Assembly (NCBI RefSeq): GCF_033807575.1
Contig: NC_084713.1
Span: 10,790,703-10,854,702, forward strand
Reading direction: 5' to 3'
From: Cydia pomonella
Taxonomy: Eukaryota > Arthropoda > Insecta > Lepidoptera > Tortricidae
Length of the DNA stretch: 64,000 nucleotides
The notes beneath the pieces are model-generated. The model did not search any database. It saw only the letters and a list, made by a program, of their open reading frames with translations, and had not been told where the DNA came from. Made by a program: the position numbers and the translations under genes. The first letter of the stretch is position 1, and each line of letters opens with the position of its first letter. Positions 12,430-23,885 of the stretch are shown in pieces.

Positions 12430-15400
12430 GGACATTTTGTAGTGATTTATTATCGTAAAATACTGCAAGATTATGATAAGAAAAAATTAAACATGAGCCA
12501 TTAAAAAACTTGGAGTAATTTACAGGGATTGGTTTTTTTCATTATTTCAGTGGATCATGCACATTTTACGTACCTATGTCTGTCATGTATCACATATGTG
12601 ATCTTAGGATTATTCTAATCCAATCAGATTAGAAAAAAAGCGTTTTGAGGAATTAATTTCCAGTAAGTGGAAATAGTTTTAATAGTGTCATTTGGTCTTA
12701 AAAGCATGTAATCCGATTTTGCGTAATCCCAGGTGGTGTGCATACATTTTGGGAGCCTTTGGAGGTAATATTTTTCTTGGATTGCCAAACGTCTATGTAG
12801 AAGGAACCCATCATCAATTACAATGGCATTACCAGCAAGGCTTGGTGGATCAGACACTGGTGAAAACGTGGCGTTTTCTTAATGAAATGTACATTTGCAA
12901 TTAAATGAGGAATTTTCCTAGTTTCTTAATTTTCGTTTCAGCTGTAGGTACCACTGAAACGTATTTGAAGGTTTGGATGCTCATTCGACGCAGATTTGAA
13001 CCCTCTTTAAAATTGAACGGAATAAAAAATTCTGTCTGTTTTCGAGTTACAAGCAAAAAACTGAAAAAAAAAAAACAGCAAAAATTCATGCATACCTCCT
13101 GTGATCGTGCAAAGTAAAGTGAGTTAACTCGGATTACGTTCATTTAGGACCAAATGAAAGAATTCAGTGGATTTTCAGCTCGCTGGAAATTAATTATTCG
13201 AATAAATCTATTTTGATTGGCCTATAGATAGTTACTGAACATGTATAGCTGGAAAAGATTTAGTTCATTCAAAATAATAGGTATTTTATGGTTTAAAATA
13301 TTTTTTAGAATACTACAAATATTTGTTTGAGCACTGCGCCACATTCTTGACCTCGTAGTAAGCTGCGAAACAATTCATCAGTATAAATCATTAACCCGTC
13401 TGCTAACACGATTAGCGGACTAGGGTTCTTCAAAACAATAGATAAATTTGAAGAACCTATAATAATATTTAAGAAACAATTGGGTTCATAACTGACATTC
13501 GGAAATGGAAAGAATAACTTAATGTTTTAGTTAAATTACCCCGTTATGTATACCACAACACCACGTTACGAACTAAAGTTTCAGCTTAACGCACCGGCTA
13601 CGAAAAATTGCTTCATGTAAATTGTTTACCTTTCATGCCCTTAACACGCACAGGTACGTATACTACATACATACATACTACGCTGGTCTGGGAAACCGTT
13701 CTACTTTTATATGTGGTCCTAATTGTTGCCCACTTAGAATTTGATTTCCGAACTACTTATCCTCAATTCCATTGGTATATTCTTTTTGCTTGTATTATTA
13801 CAATTAATCGCCATAAGTGACGTGTGTCTACATATGCAACTTTATTTGGGCTAAATGGTTGTGAGTTAGCTATTTAATGTTGTTTGTCTCTTACGTCATG
13901 CCGAAGGAAATTTGAAACTGAGTTCAAGGTCTTTAATTCAGGTTTTTATTTCTGACTTACCTTTACTTTCCTTTATACTTTAATTTCATATGAAATGACT
14001 ATACGTACAGCGGTAACTAGTTAAGTAATGCATTCCTCAATCGTTTGTTTGCACTTTCAAGGGGTGTTAGTGTTGTTTGTTACAGGCGTTAGGCAACCAC
14101 TGTTGACGCGAGGCCGCTGAACAAAGCAACGCAGGCTTGTACAATGATTAACGTATTCGATTTGAAAATAATGGCAAGCAATATTTTCCAGCACGATATT
14201 TCACTAAAAGGTATTAACCTGAAATATCGGAAATCGCGATCCAAGCCCGATTTCAATGCCTTAAAATTGTTGTATAATTTATAAACAGTTCAAGAATCTG
14301 TTTATATTTAAAAAAAGACATCTTTAATCATTTCCTAATAAAACAAATTAAACCTTTTGTCGTTTTGATACTGTAAGCTTTATTAGCGACGTGACAAAAA
14401 GAGATAAAACCAATGTATCAATAAGAGTATGTCGTTTTCCGTCTGCCCAATTTCAGCACTTGAGCCGACGGCGAAATGGGAATCGGGTCATTGGCCCCCC
14501 GACCCGCCATGTGACGGAGTGACAATCACAGTCAATGTCGTCACGTCTGCCCATTACACATCGAACTTCCCGATGTCACAGACTACAAAAATGCATACAC
14601 CCAGTTGTACAGATTGAGCAGTATCTATGTATGACATTCGATAAATACTTTATTGACGCACGCTGTTTATTTTCATAGCCGACGTATGGACGTCCATAGG
14701 TTTGATTATGCAACTGCTATCTGGCTGTTATTTAATTGATGCTTTAATATAAAGTGAGCTTGGAGTGGTTTGTTATTGGAAGCTCCATGGGAGCCACTAG
14801 ATGTGTTTTATTCTCTTTTTATTAGTAAATAAATTCCTTAAAGATATTTGTAGCCAAGTGCATATTGAACTGATAAGCTTTGGCGCCGCATATGAAAGAA
14901 CGTATAGGTATTGATAAAATTACAACAATGCCACGTGAATGATAGATAATGATAATATTCTTAGATTGCGTTTTAGACCGGTACTCAATAAGGCGTACAG
15001 AGCAATAAGTTTTTTTAATACATGATAATATTTTGTCTTTTATAAAACTTTCTTCTTTTTTTGTTTTCCCATTTGTGTTTCATTTTACGTGTGTTTGTAA
15101 TGCTAATCTTAAATTTCAACATCGTTTTATCAAGAATAATTCCGAAGCCGCGTTATTAAATAAACTAGCGATTATCCTTGCTAATTTACAAATAGCAGTA
15201 ACAAGTTTGTCCGTTTTGTTTGGCGACTGGCGCCTCGCGTGTGTAATTGTACGTACAAACAAGCGGACGCCTGATTTACTAATGTATCTAGTTTTAGCAC
15301 TTACACAATACGTGAGGATTATCCGTTGACGTTTTTCGTCAAAACACTTGCTCAGAGAGCATACTGTGAAAAACGAAGATCGAAATTTTATTATTCGCCT

Positions 15401-15619
15401 CTCTATCGCTCTTCCGTGCTTCCTCGGTCCTTAGAGGTATTTGCCTGCCATATGCAAGACACAGAACATTGCTATGCAACATGCAAATTATCAGCTGATT
15501 TAAGTGATGTATTTACTTTACTAGTACAAAAGAAAATCACGGCGTATTGTTATTCTCTCCTTTTTTTCCTTGGCATTGTAAAGTTCACGTTGGTAGCACA
15601 ATACTCGTAGTAGTAGTTT
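12430..15619. other. Intergenic, no supported gene
   Basis: Several open frames of 60-98 codons occur (for example 12624-12857 minus, 15033-15329 plus, 15326-15610 plus), but none shows a domain, codon bias or splice-linked partner. A short ACAT/CATA repeat is at about 13660. I see nothing else. Confidence 0.4.
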
Positions 15620-15872
15620 GACGACCGGTTTGGCCTAGTGGGTAGTGACCCTGCCTACGAAGCCGATGGTCCCGGGTTCAAATCCTGGTTAGGGCATTTA
15701 TTCGTGTGATGAGCATGGATATTTGTTCCCGAGTCATGGGTGTTTATAAATATTTATATATTATATATATGTTGTCTAAGTACCCTCTACACAAGCCTTA
15801 TTGAGCTTACTGTGGGACTTAGTCAATTTGTGTAATAATGTCGTATAATATTTATTATTATTTATTATTCCT
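15620..15872 (+). mobile_element. tRNA-derived SINE (family 1), full length
   Basis: Box A TGGCCTAGTGG is at 15631-15641 and box B GGTTCAAATCC at 15675-15685, about 34 bp apart as expected for an internal Pol III promoter. The body carries a TATATATTATATATA stretch and the CAAGCCTTATTGAGCTTACT segment, and ends in ATTATT repeats. It is the best preserved copy of the family in the window. Confidence 0.85.
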
Positions 15873-15894
15873 TTATTTCTCTTACTTCTTAGAC

Positions 15895-16423
15895 TAAGGT
15901 TTTTTACAATATGGATATAAAAGTAATATATAAAAACGCATAAAAAAAAATACAATACACATATAAACACATTGTAAAAAACCTAACCTAGGGTGCCACC
16001 AGCAGCGGGGCAGGGCCCAAGCTGCCGCCGGACTATCCGCGCCGTGTCCAAGCTCGCCGCCTTCTGCATCTGATCCTTGATCCAACCACCTAACGAGAGT
16101 CTCTCAAGGTGCTGGTCGAGACTCTTCGCTGAAACGACTATCGGGACAATGATCGTCGAATCAACATCCCACATGGCGGTTATCTCGTGAGCCAAGTTTA
16201 GGTACTTACTGGACTTGTCCTTCTCGGCTTTCACGAGATTCTCATCATGGGGGATGGTGATGTCGACAAGCACGACCCGGCGTTGCGATCGATCTATTAT
16301 CACAATGTCAGGCTTATTGGCTACAATAGTCCTGTCAGTGATAATAGATCGATCCCAATAGAGCGTGGCACGACCATTTTCGAGAACTGGCGCAGGTGAG
16401 TACTTGTACTTCGCGGTCCACAA
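15895..16423 (-). pseudogene. Non-LTR retrotransposon C-terminus with restriction-like endonuclease motif
   Basis: A minus-strand frame of about 145 codons covers the end of a retrotransposon polyprotein. It reads YKYSPAPVLENGRATLYWDR, then ANKPDIVIID (PD at residues 38-39 of the frame), RRVVLVDITIP (D at 54) and KAEKDKSSKYLNL. PD, a hydrophobic strand ending in D, then a K-rich KY helix is the layout of the restriction-like endonuclease in R2/R4/Dong-type elements. That placement is from family knowledge, not a search. The copy is 5'-truncated next to an ATT microsatellite at 16420-16445. The reading loses homology near LGPCPAAGGTLG at 15983-16020, and an A/T-rich 3' tail follows. Confidence 0.65.
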
Positions 16424-16458
16424 TTATTATTTATTATTATTATTACCTAGGTGTGATC

Positions 16459-16523
16459 GTGTCATTCACGACGACGCGTACCATGACTCGATTGACAAAT
16501 CTGCGCGTCATCGTGGATGACAC
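16459..16523. mobile_element. Short fold-back element
   Basis: Arms at 16459-16478 (GTGTCATTCACGACGACGCG) and 16504-16523 pair with two mismatches around a 25-nt loop. This is the core of a lepidopteran hairpin MITE. Confidence 0.7.
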
Positions 16524-16764
16524 AAACTATATGTATTTTTCACTGTGCAGCTTAAGTTGTAGAGCCATATGTTATGATATTTTCATGTGCCTAGAATCAA
16601 TTGAAAATCGCGTTATAAAAGTTCAGCTAGATGAAAATTCAATTTAAAAGCAGGTATAGCTCCCTAACAAAGCGATTGGATCAGGTACCAACCCGAACTT
16701 GTATTAAAATGGTGACCTATGAAGTTACTAATGTAACTTGCGCGCTTACGCTTAGTCGATATAT

Positions 16765-17073
16765 AATTATAAATAATAATTCAGCCTATATACGTCCCAC
16801 TGCTGGGCACAGGCCTCCTCTCATGTGCAAGAGGGCTCGGGCTATAGTCCCCACGCTAGCCCAATGCGGATTGGGGACTTCACATACACCTTTGAATTTC
16901 TTCGCAGATGTGTGCAGGTTTCCTCACAATGTTTTCCTTCACCGAAAAGCTAGTGGTAAATATCAAATGACATTTCGTACATAAGTTCCGAAAAACTCAT
17001 TGGTACGAGCCAGGATTTGAACCCACGACCTCCGGATTGAAAGTCGGACGTCATATCCACTCGGCCATCACCG
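16765..17073 (-). mobile_element. tRNA-derived SINE (family 2), full length with 14-bp target duplication
   Basis: Perfect direct repeats CTTAGTCGATATAT at 16751-16764 and 17074-17087 flank a 309-bp element. On the minus strand it begins GCGGTGATGGCCGAGTGG (box A), has box B GGTTCAAATCC, and ends GTGGGACGTATATAGGCTGA plus an ATT-rich tail. The clean target duplication indicates target-primed insertion and a fairly recent copy. A second copy is at 41420-41730. Confidence 0.9.
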
Positions 17074-17087
17074 CTTAGTCGATATAT

Positions 17088-17594
17088 GTCATGAAAAAAA
17101 GCTGTGAACATAATAAAATGTGCGTATATTAGCCATGAGATGACTGCACGTGTGATACATTTTATGAATAAATTTACTGTTAAATTAATAACGTAAATCG
17201 ATAATTTTTCAGAAAGGTTACATCACTATATGATACATTTCGTGCTTTAAATTGGTTATAATCTCTAAGTATGACACAAGTCACACTAGCAGACCTACCT
17301 TAATGCATTATCACGGATTAGCTCCAATCGGAACTGTAATGAGATGGTATTAACAATAAAATTGATAAAAAGTTTCCTGCTCGGTTCTCAAGCATAATGA
17401 CAACGACAACACCGCATTTATAATTAGTTATATGTTATCAATCCATGCAAAATTATATTTAGATATTGTGATCGCAATGATAGCTACATACATATAAATA
17501 CATGTACAAGATGCTAAAAATACCAAAATAACATTCGCCCGTGAAACATGCATGAAAAGTATCAGATAGTGGTAGTTATTTTTGGCTGTGGTGT
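17088..17594. other. Intergenic, nothing recognised
   Basis: AT-rich; nothing supported. Confidence 0.4.
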
Positions 17595-17668
17595 TGGTAG
17601 TGCCCATGGGCCGCGGTAATCGCTTACCATTAGGTGATCCGTCTGCTCGTTTGCCTCCTATGTATTAA
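17595..17668 (-). repeat. LINE 3'-end fragment
   Basis: The minus strand reads GGAGGCAAACGAGCAGACGG, then ATCACCTAATGGTAAGCGAT and TACCGCGGCCCATGGGCAC. This is the recurring 3' tail of a lepidopteran non-LTR family. A related plus-strand piece (GGTAAGCAGTCACCGC) is at 35385-35475. Confidence 0.55.
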
Positions 17669-19834
17669 AAGAAATTCCAAAGACCTGACAGTCAAAAAGT
17701 TTAAGTAAAAACACTGAATCTGCGGGCAAAACTGTAATCAAAAACAATTATACATATAAAAAATATCATAGTGTTTTTTGTGTGCGTTCGTATTCACTTA
17801 TTGGTACATAACGCAAAAAATGTAATGTGATAAATATACATACATTGGTTCTAAATACGTTTTTACCCACGTGGGTTCGAGTTAATGACAATTTACGTTA
17901 CATTATCGAAGCCTGCGTGAGTTTGGGCCGGCATAAATTTTCAGAATCGCCGCCGCCAGGGTCGGTCGGCGCGTCGTGTAGGCTGTAAAATTGGAATGAG
18001 ACGTCAGGCAACTTTGTGGGCCCGTCTGTTTTGGCGGCCGGCAAACGGATAGATAAACCCAGTAAACCTAAGCAACTTGCTTAATAATATCCAATTACAA
18101 TAGCATTTGCCTAATATGATGAAACTAAATTGCCGTACTAACGTTAAGATAAATTTTAATTAATTATATAATGAAAAGGCATTTAGTCTACTAGCTATAA
18201 TTTTTAATTGTATATTTTTGTCACCGTATTAATTTTTCAACTATAAAAGTTAGTATCGGTTTCTATTTTCGGGTTGGTCAGCCTCATTTACCTAATAAGA
18301 GTAAAAAAATGCATTTAGCAAGCTAGCAAAAACTCAAAACCATATAACCGTCATATAAAGTGAGATCAGCCATGACATCATCTAGATAGGGCACCTAATA
18401 GCCTTTTTATTGCCTTTTGACCACTCACCCATAAACCATAACACAAACAGGTATTTTAACTCATTACTCACGGAACCCAAACGTATAGTCAGAGTCGCAA
18501 TTTTTCCGAGTACTTCATGCTATGTAAAGGTTGGGCGGTCAAGTACTCCGCAAGTGTGTTCTCAAGGGAGTTTATTTACTCTGGTCTGGTCATTATGGCT
18601 GGCAAAGTTACATTATAGTGTTATGGATATATTGAGACGGTAAAATAAACAAACACGCGAAAGGCTACGGATAAAGACGCTACTCAGTGTCAAGAGTTGG
18701 CTGAACATTTCTTTATGCAAAACGTCGCAGCACAGGTTATGTAATGAAGTAATAATAGTTATGTAAGAAATGGGACTATAAATAATAATAGCTACGGTCT
18801 ATCTAATTATTGCGGGTAGTTTAAAAAAAATCAATAGTGCTAAAATTTTTGATAATTATTACTGGAATAAGTAATTTGAAACTGATGTTTTGAGTCCCTT
18901 AATAGCACACGTGGTTGCGAAATAGACTAAGAAAACATTTAATAAAGTTATGCAAAACTACCCACATATAAATATTTCTCGGCACATATTTACGTGACAT
19001 TTTGTATAGGAGCTCATCTTATTGTATATACCTAATTTATTTTCATAGGTAGTAGGTAAGATTACAGACCATAATGTTATGTAGAACACTATCTTTTTTT
19101 TTCTTTGTCGGTTGCAGTGTTGATATGATTGTCAAGATCATTATTGCTTTACAAAACGGTGTCATCCCTCTCTGATCGCGGCCTTCGTTTGCTTCAGTAC
19201 AAAAAAATATTTTAAGCTCAAAAACCAAGCTCATGAATATTGCCCTTTAAGCCCACACTGCGTAATGAGCGTGCGTTATTGATACCGTCTCTCTTAATAG
19301 TACACGAAATTGCACTTCACTGGTTTTCGCGGTCAGCGTGACGTATCGTGACCATGTGTGTTCAACTCGCACATTTTATTGATCGAGGATTACTTAGAGC
19401 CTCCGTATTTGTACGCTAATTTGAATTTTATTACTTTTAATGCACCTTGCAAGGTACAATTGTTAAGTCAATAGCGACTGCCGCTGTATTAACTGGCGGT
19501 GAGTTATACCTAAACACTTTAGACAGAAGCATGAGATATGTATGTCGTACAAGAGTCGAACCGAGCTAACTTTGCATGGCATTTGCATTTACAAAGTTTG
19601 GCTATGTCATAACATTTTAATATTCTATGAAAGCACTCACTCATTGATTGATTGTGTTCAATTCGCCTCGCCTCGCAATCTAGCCACACTTTGACTTGTC
19701 TCAAAATTTACTTCGTACAGTCACGGACTTTGATTGTTGAGCCATTGACATTGCCATTTACTTTACATTGGACCGTTCATACCCTTAGTATTGACAACTA
19801 AATTAGCTTGAACCTTAGATGGATCAACAACCTA
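17669..19834. other. Intergenic, nothing recognised
   Basis: No gene or repeat with clear borders seen. Confidence 0.4.
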
Positions 19835-20056
19835 ACCTAAGTTTTTGACCATACTTTCTTAACGAAAATCGTCACCATTATCATAATTTTGAGAGCTTGT
19901 CGGTGGAGTAATCTCCAGTCCATTTTTCTCTCTGCCACTGTTTTGAGCTCCTGATACGTAACTACGTTGATTTTCTCTTTAGCTTGGTCCAAAAATGCAC
20001 GTCTCGGTCTTCCTCTGCCTCTCTTTTTTTCTAATCCCCGTTCAACTATAGACAAT
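19835..20056 (-). pseudogene. Retroelement ORF C-terminal fragment
   Basis: The minus-strand frame reads KKRGRGRPRRAFLDQAKEKI then VVTYQELKTVAERKMDWRLL. The RGRPR..FLDQ.KEK...TYQELK..A..R..WR.L pattern is what I know from the tail of non-LTR reverse transcriptase ORFs in insects. Only the last 50-60 residues remain; the rest is truncated. The family is not assignable by eye. Confidence 0.5.
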
Positions 20057-20150
20057 TTATGTAAGTATCGTCCATATCAAGTACCCCAAAGTAGGTATTT
20101 GTGTAGTGATTCGGTTCTTGTAACTTAGGTAAATTACTAATGTATTTGAT

Positions 20151-20440
20151 GTTCTTCTTCTTCTTCCTCGCGTTGTCCCGGCATTTTGCCACGGCTCATG
20201 GGAGCCTGGGGTCCGCTTGACAACTAATCCCAAGATTTGGCATAGGCACAAGTTTTTAAGAAAGCGACTGCCATCTGACCTTCCAACCCAGAGGGTAAAC
20301 TAGGCCTTGTTGGAATTAATCCGGTTTCCTCACGATGTTTTCCTTCACTGAAAAGCGAATAGTATAATATCAAATGATATTTCGTACATAAGTTCCGAAA
20401 AACTCATTGGTACGAGCCGGGGTTCGAACCCGCGACCTCC
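20151..20440 (-). mobile_element. tRNA-derived SINE (family 3), head truncated
   Basis: In the given strand it starts with the (CTT)n-CCTCGCGTTGTCCCGG 3' end, passes CATGGGAGCCTGGGG, GACCTTCCAACCCAGAGGG and TTTCCTTCACTGAAAAGCG, and reaches the complement of box B (GGTTCGAACCC). It stops at GCGACCTCC, so box A is missing. The middle part (ATTTCGTACATAAGTTCCG) is shared with family 2. A small fragment of this family is at 31257-31322. Confidence 0.8.
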
Positions 20441-21219
20441 TCCTATACTTCCTATACAAAGCTTTCCGTCACTGCTAGTACTAGTAGCTTCACATTTAAG
20501 CCGTAAATGAAGGAAATGAAAATACTTACCAAAGGTCGCGTATTGGACACGTCGGACGGTCAAGGCAATTCTGTCAAAACAATCCTCTTTACACAGTAAC
20601 CTTGTTGGGGTCCAGACTAAACAAGGAAGCGGTCGAATGTTGACACCGATGTGGTCAACGACTCCGGAACGAGGAAGTTTCCTGGATTTTCACTTCACTA
20701 GTCACATTCTTGGAATCGATTTATTAGAAACCGATATTCACAATTTGTAATCTGTGCACTTGGTACGGAAGGTGGTTTTTTAACTTAATAAAAAAATTAA
20801 CCTCTTATAAGAAAATTGCTGGGTATCACTACTCACAATTTATGCACGTTTGCATTGCTCAAGTGCTCACTGTATGTATTTAGGAATGGCTTAATCTTTT
20901 TATGTGCTGTAGGGTAAGATTGATATAAATAACGAGAAATTATTATACATTCCTCAAATCTATTGAGAATAAATCTTTCAAATAATCTAAAATTTGTAGT
21001 AAAATATAATGACGTTTATAAGCGCATTGTAATATGCCTACTTGAATAATAAACTATCTTTATCTTTAATGTTTACGTGACTGAATGTTTAGTATTTAGC
21101 TTCCGTTTTTACTGGTTTTAAAATTTTATAGGCCAAGGTTGCTGCGGTATAAGTTTCAGCTTCAGTATGCTAAGTCGAAAGCACTTGAAATAATTACGCC
21201 GCGACCCGTCGACCTAGGC
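20441..21219. other. Intergenic, nothing recognised
   Basis: Just a TCCTATACTTCCTATAC micro-repeat next to the SINE; nothing else supported. Confidence 0.4.
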
Positions 21220-22030
21220 AGTTTCTAGGAAGAGCCGATACAGCAAAATGCGGCACTATTATTTGGGGGCACGGTAGTGACCCGCCAAGACGAGCCAAGC
21301 GAAGCGCAAGGGCACTACCTACCATTTCTCGAACGCTTCGTTAATTTTTGAACCCTCACAACTTGGGTTTGGATTTGATTATCCCAGATAAACAAAATTC
21401 TCGGGATATGATGTCAATAGCAGACCTATTAAACAGAAAAAGTTTCAATTGCATAGCTCTTATACTTTACATTGTATTGATATCTACAAAAACCCGATTC
21501 CGTCACTGACTCACTCATTCACTGATGATCATCAAAACTGTTAGGGTTGTTCCTGAAGTCCTAGAAACCTGAAATTTGGTAGGTAAGCTAGTATTAGTAC
21601 ACAAACAATATAAAAGTTGGAACTTTTACCCCCCAACCCCTTAAACTAGGGTATGAAAATTTGTATGAGTGTTCCGCAAATTTTGATGCTAGAGGTTTGA
21701 AAATTTATATATGGACTCTTTGTTATAAATAATAAAATATATATTTCAGGCATTTTATTGAATCACCCCCGATTAAATTATGGGATGGAAGATTGTCATA
21801 AGAAACTTACAAAGTGAAGTGAAATCCCATCAAAAACATTTTCATGTAAAATGTTGCCAAGACGAAAGCATAAGGCCCGAGCTGTCAAAAAGTTATTAGG
21901 TATCATGTTGAGCCAAGCTGCTTATTCTACAAGCCCTAACTTCACAAACTCTACACCTTACTCAAAAATGTGGCTTGGCTGTTTCGCTCCCATCACATGG
22001 GCGTAACGTGAAAAATGTATTTAAACTATT
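21220..22030. repeat. Probable interspersed repeat of uncertain class
   Basis: Segments such as GAGCCAAGCGAAGCGCAAGG, CGTCACTGACTCACTCATTC, CCTGAAATTTGGTAGG and TTCGCTCCCATCACATGGG follow each other in an order I associate with a common lepidopteran repeat, possibly a LINE or Helitron derivative. No termini or target duplication could be fixed by eye, and no long frame is present. Confidence 0.4.
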
Positions 22031-23149
22031 GGGATACCCTGTAGTGCCCGTTATTAGTATTTTCTACGCTTATGTAGCGTAATTTCCTCCAAAAAAAATC
22101 ATTCAGGCATACATTTCAAACTCGTTCATTGTCAGTTTCGCAAAGGAATCTTACAAGACTGCGGTCGTTTACACATTATTTATTAAGCGTCATATTCCGA
22201 CGCAATAATTATGTGTTTACGATTTTAATAACGGTGGTAGTCATGTTTCACGTTTTGAGGTAATTCAAGTAATAGCAAATAGCCAACTGAGAATATTATA
22301 GTGATTTTAATGGATTGAAATGCGTCTTTTGGCACAAGGTTTTTGTTGCAAAATCTTTAAACATTGTTTAGCGTGGACAAGTATGCATAAACTACCTTTC
22401 ATGATTGCATTTTAAAGCATGTACGATTATTTGTGCTCACCGTGAAATATGTCGACCCGTCCTAAGGTAGGTACCAACTATTACTGAGCATTTTCCTTAT
22501 AACTGAATGAAACCTGCGCGTTTATTTGCATCACCATTTTATATAGACTAAAGTATACAGTAGTTACACGTGGTTTTGATCTTATAATAAATACGTCAAA
22601 GGAAATTACATAGTTAAAATGACATTTAAAAAATGTTACGGAAGCAACAATAAATTAATATAATTTAGTAAATATCAACTTTGAAATGTGTCAATGTTTG
22701 TTTAAAATTCAAAGTTAAGGTCACTGGCCACGCAGCGTAACCTAAAAATACCAACTGTTAAAATGTAATTGACTACAATTACTTAAATAATGTTATGCAG
22801 GATTTTCGGCTGTATAAACACTTACTTTACTGAAGTTTGCTTTATTTTTATGGTTGTCACAACGAAATTATAGGAGTGGGAAGAAGTATCCGGGCCATTT
22901 TATTCAATTTTTTTCCCAGATTTCGGAATTTTTATATTCTTTTAACTTCGAAACGAACTGTATGGAAGTTTTGGGACATTGCTTTTCTTCTATTAGGATC
23001 GAAAGAGATCGTGATTCTAAGTATAAATAACATAAAAGTCCCAAATTTAATATAGAGTTATAATCATATAAATTTCAGAAACGGATCTTCAAATACTAGT
23101 TCATAAAAATGCATAGATACATACAAGTTATGAAGAAGCTAATTCACAA
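22031..23149. other. Intergenic, nothing recognised
   Basis: No supported features; the A/T tract at 23150-23190 is the tail of the split SINE described under 26357-26512. Confidence 0.4.
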
Positions 23150-23885
23150 TGAATTAAATAAATAAAATAATAAAAATAAATAAATATTATCGTCGGTGCG
23201 AATAAAAAAATCGCTATGTGTTTTTTTATGATTTTTTGATTATTTCATATTTTAATTCCTTTTTTAATTCCCCGTCGACCCATTAAACACTTTTTTTGAT
23301 ATCTTTATTAGTTTAAAAAATAACTAATTCCGCTATGTGCTCGCAGAACAAAGTTAGGAAGAAAAAAGTAGCTATGTGGTATTTGGCACATAGCGAATTT
23401 AAATGCACTGTTTTCCGTCGAGGGTCATGGCAATATGTTGCACATGGCGAATTTTTGTGGAGTGAATTACCTACCGTAGTCCTCATTTCCCTCTCTGGAT
23501 ATTAAAATTATTGAAAATATTTTGACACTATTTGTTGGACATAAACCACAGCTCTGCCCCTACGTTAGAATTATTGTGAATTTCTAATTATTATAAGATT
23601 TAGGAGTATTTAAAAAAAATGAAATCTGTTTATTTGTTTCTGTCTGTTTGTAAATATATAGGTACCCTATTTGTCACATTATTTAAAAAAATAGAAAAAA
23701 GTCAAACTTAGGGGTATAGATATGGTTAATATACATCAAATTATTTAAACATATTTTACAAAATATCAATATCCAGAGAGGAACCGACCGTCCCCTTTTC
23801 TCTTAGGAATTTAAAGTTCCACCCCAAGTACCTCTTAGATACGTAAAATTAATAGGTGTATGATTCCAACATCAACACCTAAAAT

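Noticed and set aside
12624..13143. Open frames on both strands (70-80 codons), one containing VIDDGFLLHR
   Set aside because: Weak resemblance to retroelement-associated proteins could not be extended beyond a few residues.
15033..15610. Two adjacent plus-strand frames of 98 and 94 codons
   Set aside because: No domain or coding bias recognised; typical chance frames in AT-rich DNA.
15620..15700. Possible tRNA gene on the plus strand
   Set aside because: Same head occurs in several dispersed copies joined to a common body and A/T tail, so it is a SINE.
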